This document shows, piece by piece, positions 1-7,929 of a stretch of DNA of 56,531 nucleotides (positions are counted from its first letter, which is position 1; each line of letters opens with the position of its first letter). The position numbers were made by a program, and so were the translations under genes. This DNA comes from Massilia horti. Its GTDB lineage: Bacteria; Pseudomonadota; Gammaproteobacteria; Burkholderiales; Burkholderiaceae_D. The notes below the pieces were generated by a model. That model was not told the origin of the DNA. It searched no databases and saw only the letters and a program-made list of their open reading frames with translations. The DNA lies in NCBI RefSeq assembly GCF_004614195.1, contig NZ_SPUM01000020.1:1-56531 (forward strand), read 5' to 3'.

Positions 1-59
1 AGCGCCAGTGGCGCTGTTCCCGCCAAGGGGGGCGCCGAGCCCGGGAACGACGTGCTATC
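1..59. repeat. Left copy of an inverted repeat around the SET gene
   Basis: Bases 1-24 and 39-59 are the reverse complement of bases 695-740, with about 14 extra bases in the middle of this copy. The outer part AGCGCCAGTGGCGCT is itself nearly palindromic. The central core (GTTCCCGCC...GGGAACGACG) resembles the dispersed CGTCGTCCCCGC hairpin at 17514-17597. The copy may continue left of the window. Confidence 0.75.
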
Positions 60-113
60 TTTAGTCCCGTGAGCTGACTCGCGGCTGCTGTTTCAGGACG
101 CTGCGTTTGCGAA

Positions 114-140
114 CCGCGTGCGCACGGGTGCGCACCCTAC
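114..140 (-). repeat. Solitary copy of the 27-bp GTAGGGTGCGCACC element
   Basis: This is one right-hand arm (CCGCGTGCGCACGGGTGCGC followed by ACCCTAC) of the element that elsewhere in the window occurs as inverted pairs. No left-hand partner is visible upstream, so it is a singlet. It lies 58 bp before the SET gene. Confidence 0.75.
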
Positions 141-197
141 GCCATCTTCGCGGTCTGAGGCCATAATGAGGCATCGCTCTATTTCGACTGCCTCACC

Positions 198-683
198 ATG
201 ACAACCCCCGGCAAACAGAAAGCGTGCATGGTCCGCCCGTCACCGATCCACGGCAAAGGCGTGTTCGCGGCGCGCGCGATCGCGGCGGGCGAACGCATTA
301 TCGAATACCGCGGCGAACGCATCACGTGGGACGAGGCCACACGTCGCGCCGCGGAGCGCGGCGGCCCAATCAACCATACCTTCTACTTCAGCCTGAACGA
401 CGGGCGCGTGATCGATGGCGGCAGCCGCGGCAACGACGCGCGCTGGATCAACCATGCCTGCACGCCCAATTGCGAGGCGTACGAGGAGGACGGCCGGGTC
501 TACATCCACGCGCTGCGCGACATCGAGGCGGGCGAGGAATTGAACTACAACTACGCGCTGATCTATGACGAGCGCCACACGCCTGCCTTGAAGCGCCTGT
601 TCGCCTGCCGCTGCGGCACGCCGGGCTGCACCGGCACCATGCTCGCGCCCAAGCGCAGACAGAAAAAAGCCACTGCAGCCTGA
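198..683 (+). CDS. SET domain-containing lysine methyltransferase
   Basis: A 161-residue SET-domain protein, predicted to transfer methyl groups from S-adenosylmethionine to protein lysines. Visible are the N-terminal SET motif HGKGVFA (residues 18-24), the cofactor-binding WINHACTPNC, the catalytic-region GEELNYNY, and a post-SET zinc motif CRCGTPGC near the C terminus. The tail (KRRQKKATAA) is basic. The domain fills the protein. Family members of this short type are common in betaproteobacteria, but their substrates are mostly unknown. It stands alone on its strand between two inverted repeat copies (1-59 and 695-740), which suggests it may have moved as a unit. Confidence 0.9.
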   Translation: MTTPGKQKACMVRPSPIHGKGVFAARAIAAGERIIEYRGERITWDEATRRAAERGGPINHTFYFSLNDGRVIDGGSRGNDARWINHACTPNCEAYEEDGRVYIHALRDIEAGEELNYNYALIYDERHTPALKRLFACRCGTPGCTGTMLAPKRRQKKATAA

Positions 684-694
684 TTGCGCGGCAA

Positions 695-740
695 GATAGC
701 ACGTCGTTCCCGGGCAGGCGGGAACAGCGCCACTGGCGCT
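695..740. repeat. Right copy of an inverted repeat around the SET gene
   Basis: A 46-bp copy, reverse complement of 1-24 plus 39-59. It starts 12 bp after the SET gene stop and contains the hairpin AGCGCCACTGGCGCT, so it may also act in transcription termination of that gene. Confidence 0.75.
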
Positions 741-845
741 TCACTGAACCGCCGGTCGCCGTGAGCCAGCAAGTCACCTCCCCCTGTTGACTTTGTTTCA
801 TGATCAGGCAAACTGTTCAACATTTGTCGACTCAGGAGGAAACGC

Positions 846-1286
846 ATGAAGTGGGTTGCTCTTTCGCTGGCCGTCGCCCTGGCTGCCGCGCCAATGGTCC
901 AGGCGCAGGAAGGCTTGAAGACCGACAACGCGAAGCAGGTTTCGATCGATGACGCCAAGCGGGTTGCCGACCAATGGCTGGCCAAGGCCGACGCCGGTGA
1001 TGCGAACGCCACCTGGGATCAGTCGGCTTCCATGTTCCAGGCCGCGGTATCAAAGTCGCTCTGGGCCATCTCGTTGCCCGCGGCACGTGCATCACTCGGC
1101 AAGGTGATCGGGCGCCAGCTGCGCACGGCCACGTACACGCGTTCGCTCGCCGGGGCGCCCGATGGGGAGTATGTCGTGATCCAGTACGATACCAACGGCG
1201 AGAAGGGGCACGCCACCGAAACCGTCACCCCGATGCGCGAGAAGGACGGCAGCTGGAAGGTGTCGGGCTACTACGTCCTGCCTTGA
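846..1286 (+). CDS. Exported DUF4019 domain protein
   Basis: A 146-residue protein with a cleavable signal peptide (hydrophobic core about residues 5-18, predicted cut after AQA near residue 21). The body matches the DUF4019 pattern: a helical start (DAKRVADQWLAKADAGD) and a C-terminal strand with REKDGSWKVSGYYV, as in other exported proteins of this group. The start has a strong Shine-Dalgarno sequence (AGGAGGAA, 6-13 bp upstream). The function of the family is not known; a periplasmic location is predicted. It is transcribed alone. Confidence 0.85.
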   Translation: MKWVALSLAVALAAAPMVQAQEGLKTDNAKQVSIDDAKRVADQWLAKADAGDANATWDQSASMFQAAVSKSLWAISLPAARASLGKVIGRQLRTATYTRSLAGAPDGEYVVIQYDTNGEKGHATETVTPMREKDGSWKVSGYYVLP

Positions 1287-1340
1287 TTTTCTCCCGCTGA
1301 CGCGTGTCATGGTTGAGGCAGCCGGCAGCCGCCACCATGC

Positions 1341-1652
1341 TCACGGGATCATTCCGCACTCGAACATCTTGTTGGCGATGGGCCCTGCGACCCTGTTGAG
1401 GAACTCGGTCCGCGCGGCAGGATCCTTGTGCAGTAGATTCACCAGCTTTTCTTTCTTCTGGGCCTCTTCGGGCGATGGCGGCTGCATTTTTTTGGCCATC
1501 AATTGCTCGCAGCTGGCGCCTTGATAATGGGCGATCACTTTATCCGCCACCTTGTCGATCATCCGATGATCGCCCTGGGCATTCGCAAAAGGTAACCCGA
1601 CCGCCAGGATCAGCGCAGGAATCAACGCCAGTACGTAATACCGCTTGTTCAT
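1341..1652 (-). CDS. Small exported hypothetical protein
   Basis: A 103-residue protein with a signal peptide (MNKRYYVLALIPALILAVGL, predicted cut after ANAQ near residue 26). The mature part is alpha-helical and charged, with two cysteines (SCEQLMAKK and MFECGMIP) that could form a disulfide. I chose the start at MNKRYY because the signal peptide begins there; an in-frame ATG 20 codons upstream would spoil it. I do not recognise a domain. It is convergent with the DUF4019 gene and codirectional with, but 86 bp from, the topoisomerase gene. Confidence 0.7.
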   Translation of the reverse strand: MNKRYYVLALIPALILAVGLPFANAQGDHRMIDKVADKVIAHYQGASCEQLMAKKMQPPSPEEAQKKEKLVNLLHKDPAARTEFLNRVAGPIANKMFECGMIP

Positions 1653-1737
1653 TTGAGCCTCCCCATGCCTGCCATGCCACCGGATTGTTCCGGATAGCGC
1701 GAGGGAGCGCAATTAGCCCAAGGCCCAATGGCAGGGT

Positions 1738-2901
1738 TCATCCCTGAGTAAGCTGTGGTGTCTTTCCAGTTTGCCGGGCAGCGACGTTGCGACGCGGACG
1801 GGATGGCTTGGGCTCAGGCGGCCGGGCATGTTGCAGGCGCTCCTCGAGCAGGGCCAGCACCGCCGCTTCCTCCGGCTGCAGCGCATGCAAGCCTTCGACC
1901 AGCTCGTTCCTGGTGCGCTCGCGCAGCACCTGCAAGACGGCGCCGTCCAGGTAGGATTCGATCACGGCGGGGTGCACATAGCATTTGCGGCAGATCGACG
2001 GCGTGTTGCCGAGCTTTTCGGCCACCGACTCGATCGCGCGCACGATGTTCTTCTTGGCCTGCGCCTGCGAGTCGAACCGTTCGAACTCCTGCAGCGCCAG
2101 CGCCGCCAGCACCGTGCCGGACCAGGTGCGAAAGTCCTTGGCCGTGTAGTCCTCGCCGGTCAGCGTGCGCAGGTTTTCGTTCACGTCATGCGAGCCGACG
2201 GCGCGGATGTGGCCATCGTCGTCGACGTACTCGAACAGGTCCTGCCCGGGCAGGTCGCGGCTGCGCTGGATGATGCGCGCCAGGCGCCGGTCGTGCACCT
2301 GGACCTGGTGCCAGACGCCGCTCTTGCCGCGAAAGCGGAATTCGACGTCGCTGCCATCGATCCGCACATGGCGGTTGCGCAGCGTGGTCAGGCCGAACGA
2401 CTTGTTCTCCCGCGCGTACTCGTCATTGCCAATGCGCATCATCGTCGCTTCCAGCAGGTAGACGATGGTCGCCAGCACCTTCTCGCGCGGCAGGCCCGGC
2501 AGGCGCAGGGCGCGGTCGACTTCGCGCCGGATAGCGGGCAGCGCCTTGCCGAAGTTGATCATGCGCTCGTACTTGACTTCGTCGCGCACGTTGCGCCACT
2601 TCGGATGGTAGCGGTATTGTTTGCGGCCCCGGGCATCGCGCCCGGTCGCCTGCAAGTGGCCATTGGGAAGGGAGCAGATCCAGACATCGGTCCAGGCTGG
2701 CGGCACTGCAAGCGATTTGATGCGTGCGAGCGTATCTGCGTCAGCGACCAGGTCGCCGGCGGCATCGACGTAGCGGAACACCTCGCCCTGGCGTTCGCGC
2801 CGGATGCCGGGCTGATTGTCGTGCACGTAGCGCAGCCCAGCCGCCCTGGCCGCTGCCGGGGGATCGGCCAGGTTCAGCGCTTCATGGTCTTGACTCTTCA
2901 T
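1738..2901 (-). CDS. DNA topoisomerase IB
   Basis: A 387-residue poxvirus-like type IB topoisomerase, which relaxes supercoils by a 3'-phosphotyrosyl nick. The N-terminal beta domain (LRYVHDNQPGIRR...LAVPPAWTDVWI...ATGRDARGRKQYRYH) is followed by the catalytic domain with MRIGNDEYARENKSFGLTTLR, KDFRTWSGT and the C-terminal CRKCYVHP, whose tyrosine is the expected nucleophile. The conserved arginine and lysine positions are all present, so the enzyme looks active. The C-terminal tail is basic and proline-rich. Bacterial homologues are accessory to gyrase and topoisomerase I. The gene is monocistronic, with a pair of dispersed repeats just upstream. Confidence 0.95.
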   Translation of the reverse strand: MKSQDHEALNLADPPAAARAAGLRYVHDNQPGIRRERQGEVFRYVDAAGDLVADADTLARIKSLAVPPAWTDVWICSLPNGHLQATGRDARGRKQYRYHPKWRNVRDEVKYERMINFGKALPAIRREVDRALRLPGLPREKVLATIVYLLEATMMRIGNDEYARENKSFGLTTLRNRHVRIDGSDVEFRFRGKSGVWHQVQVHDRRLARIIQRSRDLPGQDLFEYVDDDGHIRAVGSHDVNENLRTLTGEDYTAKDFRTWSGTVLAALALQEFERFDSQAQAKKNIVRAIESVAEKLGNTPSICRKCYVHPAVIESYLDGAVLQVLRERTRNELVEGLHALQPEEAAVLALLEERLQHARPPEPKPSRPRRNVAARQTGKTPQLTQG

Positions 2902-2933
2902 CGGGCTGCTTCCACAAGGGGTTCGTACCCGCC

Positions 2934-2994
2934 GGGGTCAGAGTCGAATTATCGGGAAACTTTGCAAATTGCCGATTAATTCGACTCTGACCCC
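2934..2994. repeat. Palindromic repeat, GGGGTCAGAGTCGAATT family, copy 1
   Basis: A 61-bp unit bounded by perfect 17-bp inverted ends (GGGGTCAGAGTCGAATT and its complement). The inner part differs by one base between arms. It is the first of two tandem units in the 248 bp between the topoisomerase and antiporter genes. The layout is that of a REP/MITE-type mobile repeat. Confidence 0.8.
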
Positions 2995-3005
2995 ACTTTC
3001 CAATA

Positions 3006-3067
3006 GGGGTCAGAGTCGAATTGTTGGGAAACATATGACAATTGCCGATTAATTCGACTCTGACCCC
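3006..3067. repeat. Palindromic repeat, GGGGTCAGAGTCGAATT family, copy 2
   Basis: A 62-bp unit with the same 17-bp inverted ends as copy 1 and a diverged centre (GTTGGGAAACATATGACAA). It is separated from copy 1 by 11 bp. No transposase or RAYT gene is present in the window to mobilise it. Confidence 0.8.
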
Positions 3068-3149
3068 AATGCCGGCAGGTCCGTCCATCTTACGTCCGGC
3101 GTGCCGCGCGCACTGTTCGCGACGTCACGTAGCCGGCGCGGCGTTGCGC

Positions 3150-4781
3150 TCAGCGGTAACGCGCCTCGACCAGGTCGATCTGGCGCAGCAGCTTGCGCGC
3201 GGTGTCGTCCGAAATCTCGCCGCGCCGCGCGAGCTTGAGGATGGTATCGCGCTCGGCCTTGAGTGCGGTCAGGCGGAATTCCCGTTCCGTCTGGTCGGCG
3301 TAGCGCACCTTGGCCGGGTCCATGTGGGCCGCGCTGCCGCCCAGCCGGTGCTGGTACAGGCCCAGGACGTGCTCGGTCGCGCTGTTGACCAGTTCGGCCT
3401 CGTCGGCCGTTGCCATGCGCGCGTGGCTGGCCTTTTCGACCGCGGCAATCGCCGCCACCGCTGCATCGTGGCGCGCGCGTTCTTCTTCCGATTCGACCGA
3501 ATGGTCCTCCGGCAGTTCGAGCCCGCGCAGCAGGCGCGGCAGCCCCACGCTGGCAAGCACCAGCGATACGATGATTACCGCCGAGGCCAGGAAGATCGCC
3601 AGGTGCCGGCCGGGGAAGGGGGCGCCGTCCGGCAGGGTCAAGGGAAGCGTCATGATGCCGGCCATGGTGATCGCGCCGCGCACGCCCGCCAGCGAGGTGG
3701 CGATCACCAGCCGGATGTTCGGCACGTACACCTGCTTGCCCTGCAGGCGCCGGTTCAGGATCGTCAGCCGCATCGACACCCAGACCCAGATAAAGCGCAG
3801 CAGCGCCAGCCCGAACGCGATCGCCAGCGCGACCCCGGCCAGCCACCACAGGTCGAGATGGCTGTCGGGGCTGGTGGCCTGCAGCGCGCCGCGCGCGATG
3901 TCGGGCAGTTGTTCGCCGAGCAGCACGAACATCATGCCATTGAGCGCGAACTGGGCCGTGTCCCACACCACCGCGCGCCGTACGCGGGTGGTGGCGTGCG
4001 CGCGCCCGGACAGTTCGACATAGCTCATCGTGATGCCCGCCGCGACGGCGGCCAGGATGCCCGACGCGTGCAGGCGCTCGGCCACCAGGTAGGCGCCGAA
4101 AGGGATGAGCAGGTTGACCAGGATCGGCGTCCCGGCTTCCTCGCCAAGCCGGCCCGTGAGCCAGCGCTGCCCGGCCGCGGCGGCGACCGTGATCACGATG
4201 CCCGACGCGACCCCGGCCAACGCCACCCAGACGAAAGTGAGCGAAGCGTCGGCGAGCGAAAAGTGCCCGGTCAGCGCGGCGGCCACCGCGAACCGGAAGC
4301 ACACCAGGCCGGTGGCATCGTTGAGCAGGGCTTCGCCCTCGAGGATGTGCATCATGCGCCGCGGCGCCGGCACGCGCTGGGTGATCGCGGACACTGCCAC
4401 CGGATCGGTCGGCGCCAGGATCGCAGCCAGCGCAAACGCGACCGCGATCGGCAGCGACGGGATCAGCCAGTGGATCAGGTAGCCGGCGCCGACCACGGTG
4501 AACACCACCAGGCCCAGCGCCAGTTCGAGGATGGTGTTCTTGTCGCGGAACAGGCCCACCTTCGGAATGCGCCAGCCGTCCAGGAACAGCAGGGGAGGGA
4601 GGAACAGCAGGAAGAAAATCTCGGGCTGGAGCGTCATGCCGTGCTCGAACACGCCTGCGATGAGCGCCCCCAGCGCGATCTGGGCCAGTGGCAGCGGGAG
4701 CGGAAACGGCAGCATGCGCACCAGGTAACCGCTGGCCACCACCGCCAGCAGCATCGCAAGCACGACTTCGACCGACTCCAT
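3150..4781 (-). CDS. CPA1 family Na+/H+ antiporter
   Basis: A 543-residue inner-membrane cation/proton antiporter. About 12 hydrophobic segments occupy residues 1-400, followed by a roughly 130-residue charged cytoplasmic tail. The family signatures are clear: FLPPLLFLDGW near residue 63, LAPTDPVAVS near residue 122, and the ion-binding ND pair in EGEALLNDATGLV near residue 148. The length and the C-terminal helical tail fit the bacterial NhaP/YjcE-type a_cpa1 group. Ion specificity (Na+ or K+) cannot be read from the sequence. The gene is alone; the palindromic element at 4844-4985 lies between its start and the preceding EAL gene, so it probably has its own promoter. Confidence 0.93.
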   Translation of the reverse strand: MESVEVVLAMLLAVVASGYLVRMLPFPLPLPLAQIALGALIAGVFEHGMTLQPEIFFLLFLPPLLFLDGWRIPKVGLFRDKNTILELALGLVVFTVVGAGYLIHWLIPSLPIAVAFALAAILAPTDPVAVSAITQRVPAPRRMMHILEGEALLNDATGLVCFRFAVAAALTGHFSLADASLTFVWVALAGVASGIVITVAAAAGQRWLTGRLGEEAGTPILVNLLIPFGAYLVAERLHASGILAAVAAGITMSYVELSGRAHATTRVRRAVVWDTAQFALNGMMFVLLGEQLPDIARGALQATSPDSHLDLWWLAGVALAIAFGLALLRFIWVWVSMRLTILNRRLQGKQVYVPNIRLVIATSLAGVRGAITMAGIMTLPLTLPDGAPFPGRHLAIFLASAVIIVSLVLASVGLPRLLRGLELPEDHSVESEEERARHDAAVAAIAAVEKASHARMATADEAELVNSATEHVLGLYQHRLGGSAAHMDPAKVRYADQTEREFRLTALKAERDTILKLARRGEISDDTARKLLRQIDLVEARYR

Positions 4782-4843
4782 TACGACTCCCTGGCAAAGT
4801 TAGGATGATAAGGCATTGCCGGGGCTGGCGCGTGACGGCTGTT

Positions 4844-4985
4844 GTAGGGTGCGCGGGGCCGCCGAGGACCTGTGCGCACGCGGACGTTAGCGCCGTGTTG
4901 GCGTTGACCGTGAGCCGAGCGAACCGCCAACTCAACTCAAACGTACCGCGTGCGCACAGGTCCTCGGCGGCCCCGCGCCCCCTAC
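4844..4985. repeat. Inverted pair of GTAGGGTGCG elements (variant form)
   Basis: Two arms of about 40 bp beginning GTAGGGTGCGCGGGGCCGCC and ending CCCCCTAC can form a long hairpin around a roughly 60-bp unrelated spacer. This variant has GGGGCCGCCGAGGACC inserted in the arm compared with the 27-bp form. The right end lies across the stop codon of the adjacent EAL gene: the CTA at 4982-4984 is its TAG. Confidence 0.85.
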
Positions 4986-7291
4986 GAGGCTTCGAGCAAT
5001 CGGAACGAGGCTATCCAGCCGGGCAATTGCTGCGCCGGCATCGGCCGCGCAATGAAGTACCCTTGCGCGACATCGCATCCGTGCTCGACCAGCCAGCGCA
5101 TCTCGGCCTCGGTTTCCGCTCCCTCGGCGACCACGATCAGCCCCAGCGCATGGGCCAGCATGATCGTGGATTCGACAATCGCAGCGTTCCTCGGCGTTTT
5201 GTGAATGGCGGTGATAAAGCTGCGGTCGAGTTTCAACTCGTGTACAGGCAACATTTTCAGGTAGGCGAGCGATGCCTGGCCCACGCCATAATCGTCGATC
5301 GACAGCTTGATCCCCAGCGCGGCCAGGTCGGCCAGGTGCGCCAGCGCCACCGTCGGATCGGCCATGAGCGCGCTTTCCGTGATCTCCAGGCACAGCCGGC
5401 CGGGCGGCACCGCGTAGCGTTCCAGCAGTTCCCTGACTCGCACGCTCAGGCCTGGATCGAGCAGGTCCAGTGCGGACAGGTTGGCGGAGACGGTGATGTC
5501 GAGCCCGCTTTCGTGCCAGCTCGAAAGCTGCCGGACCACCGATTCCAGCAGCCAGGGCGTGATCTCGCGAATGAACCCGGTCTGCTCGGCGAACGGGATG
5601 AAGAGCGACGGCGCGATCATGCCGCGCTGCGGGTGGCGCCAGCGCAGCAGCGCTTCCGCTGCCACAATGCGCCCGGCTTGCAGCGCCTGCTTGGGCTGGT
5701 AGACCAGGTTAAAGTCCCCGTTCACCATCGCTTCGCGCATGTCGCCGATCAGCGAGAGTTGTTCGTGTGCCGGTTCGGTGCCGATCTCGCCCACAAACGC
5801 GATGCCGGCATGACGGCGCTTGGCCTCATCCATGGCCTGTTCCGCGCGGCGCAGCAGCGTGCTCGCGTCGGCGCCATCTTGTGGATAGAGCGCGATGCCG
5901 ATGCACCCGCCGACATCAAGGCGCTGGCCATCGAGCGTGATCGGATCGCGCAGCGTGCAATGCACGGAGTTGGCAAACGATCTGGCCGCATCGCGGTCGG
6001 CATCCGGCAGCAGGAAGGCGAACTGGTCGCCCCACAGCCGGGCGAGCATGCCTGACTGTGGTACGAGATGACACAGCCGCTGGCCGATCGCGCGCAGCAG
6101 CCGATCGCCGACCGAATAGCCAAGCGCATTGTTAATCAGTGCGAAGCGGTCGAGATTGAGAATCGCCACCGCGCCCGCGCAATTGGCCGGCAGTTGTTCG
6201 AATGTCTCGAGAAACTTGGTGCGGTTGGGAAGGTCGGTCAGGTGATCGACGTATGCGAGCCGGATGATATGCTCTTCGCGGCTGGCGATGCCTTCGCGCA
6301 TGTGCGCAAAACTCGTTGCCAGTTGGCCGATTTCATCGCCGCCCAGCCTGGGGAGCGGCTGTCCGTAATCGCCCATGGCAATCCGGCGTGCGGCAGCCGA
6401 GAGGTCGTTCAGCGGCCTGACGATTCTTCGTGCGAGCATGGTGCTGCCAATGGCAAAACCGATCGTCGCCACCGCGATCACCATCAGCAGCCTGGCCAAG
6501 AGCGTGTTGAGCGGAGCCTGCACCTGCGCCACCGGAAGCTGCAGCACTGCCTTGATGTCGCCGTCCAGGGGCAGGCGCGCGGTCTGGTACAGGGTAGCGT
6601 CCATCGGCTGCGAATCGCCACCCGCAAGCAGCGCCTGGGCGAAGTGCGAGCGTTGTGCCCCCTCGAACGAGCTTGCCAGCAGCGCAGGTTCGTTGTGGCC
6701 GGCGCGGACAATGTGCACGGCAAGCCCGGCCATCCCGGCAAAATCGCTGGCCCAGCGGTCGTCTACGCGGAACCCCATCGCCACCCAGGCGATGCGCCTG
6801 GGGGCCATGATGGGTACCAGCACGAGCTGATACAGCTGTCCATTGCGCATCTGCCGAAAGCCCGCGCTTTTGCCATCCGCCTCGGCGGCGTCGATCAAGT
6901 CCGGAAAGGGGAAGGGATCGCCCTGCGCGATTTCGCGCTGGGTGGAGGCTATCAAGCGGCCATCCGTGCTGGCCACCATCATCACTTGCGCATGGATGCG
7001 GCGCGCGTGGTTGCCGATCACCGAGCGCACGGTAGGCTGGTCTTGCGTGGCGATCGCTTCACGAAAGGCGAAATCGCCGGACAGCACGGTCGCTGCCGTT
7101 TCCAGCTGGCGCTGGTTCTGTTCGAGGAGCTGCTGGAACACCTTCGCGCCAAGCGCCAGTTCCCGCTTGGCTTCGCTGCTGACGATGCGCTCGCTGCTGG
7201 TGTGCACCAGCGCGAGGACCAGCCCCATGACGAGCACCAGCAAGCCGACAAAAGTGATGACGATGCGCCACCGAAGAGACGTCGATGCCAT
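4982..7291 (-). CDS. Membrane Cache-HAMP-GGDEF-EAL cyclic-di-GMP enzyme
   Basis: A 769-residue inner-membrane signalling protein. Order: TM1 (about 8-30), a periplasmic Cache-like sensor (about 40-265), TM2 (about 275-300), HAMP, GGDEF, EAL. The GGDEF signature is degraded to WGDQF, so cyclase activity is doubtful. The EAL half keeps AEALLRW, the asparagine in SANLS, EITESALM, DDYGVG, KLDRSF and VAEGAE, so it should hydrolyse c-di-GMP. The start at MASTSLRW puts TM1 at the N terminus and lies 2 bp after the upstream stop, implying translational coupling. It is the last gene of a three-gene operon with a cupredoxin-like protein. Its stop codon lies inside a repeat element. Confidence 0.92.
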   Translation of the reverse strand: MASTSLRWRIVITFVGLLVLVMGLVLALVHTSSERIVSSEAKRELALGAKVFQQLLEQNQRQLETAATVLSGDFAFREAIATQDQPTVRSVIGNHARRIHAQVMMVASTDGRLIASTQREIAQGDPFPFPDLIDAAEADGKSAGFRQMRNGQLYQLVLVPIMAPRRIAWVAMGFRVDDRWASDFAGMAGLAVHIVRAGHNEPALLASSFEGAQRSHFAQALLAGGDSQPMDATLYQTARLPLDGDIKAVLQLPVAQVQAPLNTLLARLLMVIAVATIGFAIGSTMLARRIVRPLNDLSAAARRIAMGDYGQPLPRLGGDEIGQLATSFAHMREGIASREEHIIRLAYVDHLTDLPNRTKFLETFEQLPANCAGAVAILNLDRFALINNALGYSVGDRLLRAIGQRLCHLVPQSGMLARLWGDQFAFLLPDADRDAARSFANSVHCTLRDPITLDGQRLDVGGCIGIALYPQDGADASTLLRRAEQAMDEAKRRHAGIAFVGEIGTEPAHEQLSLIGDMREAMVNGDFNLVYQPKQALQAGRIVAAEALLRWRHPQRGMIAPSLFIPFAEQTGFIREITPWLLESVVRQLSSWHESGLDITVSANLSALDLLDPGLSVRVRELLERYAVPPGRLCLEITESALMADPTVALAHLADLAALGIKLSIDDYGVGQASLAYLKMLPVHELKLDRSFITAIHKTPRNAAIVESTIMLAHALGLIVVAEGAETEAEMRWLVEHGCDVAQGYFIARPMPAQQLPGWIASFRLLEAS

Positions 7292-7293
7292 GA

Positions 7294-7929
7294 CTAATAG
7301 TGGTCCGGATCCCCGTCCGTTCTTGGTTTGTGTTCGCGCGGCTTGACATCCAGCGCCAGTTTGAGACGGACAGGCGAGTTGCCCACCTCGATCTCGCTTG
7401 GCGCCTGCACGGCCTTCTGCAGCGGGTGCCACAGCTGCAACCGGTAGCGCCCGGCCGGCACATTGGCGATCACAGCCCGGCCGTCCGCTGTGGTTTTGGC
7501 GAAGTACGGCGTATCGACGACGAGAACATAGGCTTCCATCCAGTCATGAATGTTGCAGCCTATGACAACCTCGCCAGGCTTGTCGAAGACCACCGGCTGG
7601 CCGGGATTGCCCGCATACAGCTTGATCTCGAACTGTTTGCTCGGAGAGAAAGAGTAGACGTGGTGCTTGGTCGTATCGTTATTCGGAAAGTCGATTGCCG
7701 TGCCGGTCTGCACAATCGTCACGTAGGGGAGGAATTCCTTGCCGCGCTGCTCGATGGTCGCCGCTGGACGGTTTTTGGGTTGAAGCGGCGACAGTGGCAT
7801 TAGTACCACGGCCGCGTCGGCGACCGGCAGGCGGCCGGGGTTCTGTACGAGCGCCTCGACGCTGGCGGCGCCGGCCTGGGCCGCCAGCCCGAACAACAAC
7901 GCCAGGAACGTTGCCTGGCGGCGCCTCAT
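7294..7929 (-). CDS. Cupredoxin-like periplasmic protein (methylamine utilization protein-like)
   Basis: A 211-residue exported protein with a signal peptide (MRRRQATFLALLFGLAAQAG, cut near AASVEA). The middle region has a plastocyanin-like core: FPNNDTTKHHVYSFS near residue 105 and GCNIHDWMEAYVLV near residue 150, which supply the His/Cys/His/Met set expected for a type 1 copper site. A carboxypeptidase-regulatory-like strand pattern follows (ADGRAVIANVPAGRYRLQLWHP). Similar proteins are annotated as methylamine utilization proteins, but no other mau gene is here. It overlaps the upstream SnoaL-like gene by ATGA and is coupled to the downstream GGDEF-EAL gene. A role in sensing copper or redox for that enzyme is only an inference. 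Confidence 0.85.
   Translation of the reverse strand: MRRRQATFLALLFGLAAQAGAASVEALVQNPGRLPVADAAVVLMPLSPLQPKNRPAATIEQRGKEFLPYVTIVQTGTAIDFPNNDTTKHHVYSFSPSKQFEIKLYAGNPGQPVVFDKPGEVVIGCNIHDWMEAYVLVVDTPYFAKTTADGRAVIANVPAGRYRLQLWHPLQKAVQAPSEIEVGNSPVRLKLALDVKPREHKPRTDGDPDHY

Noticed and set aside
3042..4935. 588- and 628-residue open frames overlapping the Na+/H+ antiporter
   Set aside because: The antiporter frame has membrane segments and family motifs; the others are Arg/Gly/Pro-rich shadows running through repeats.
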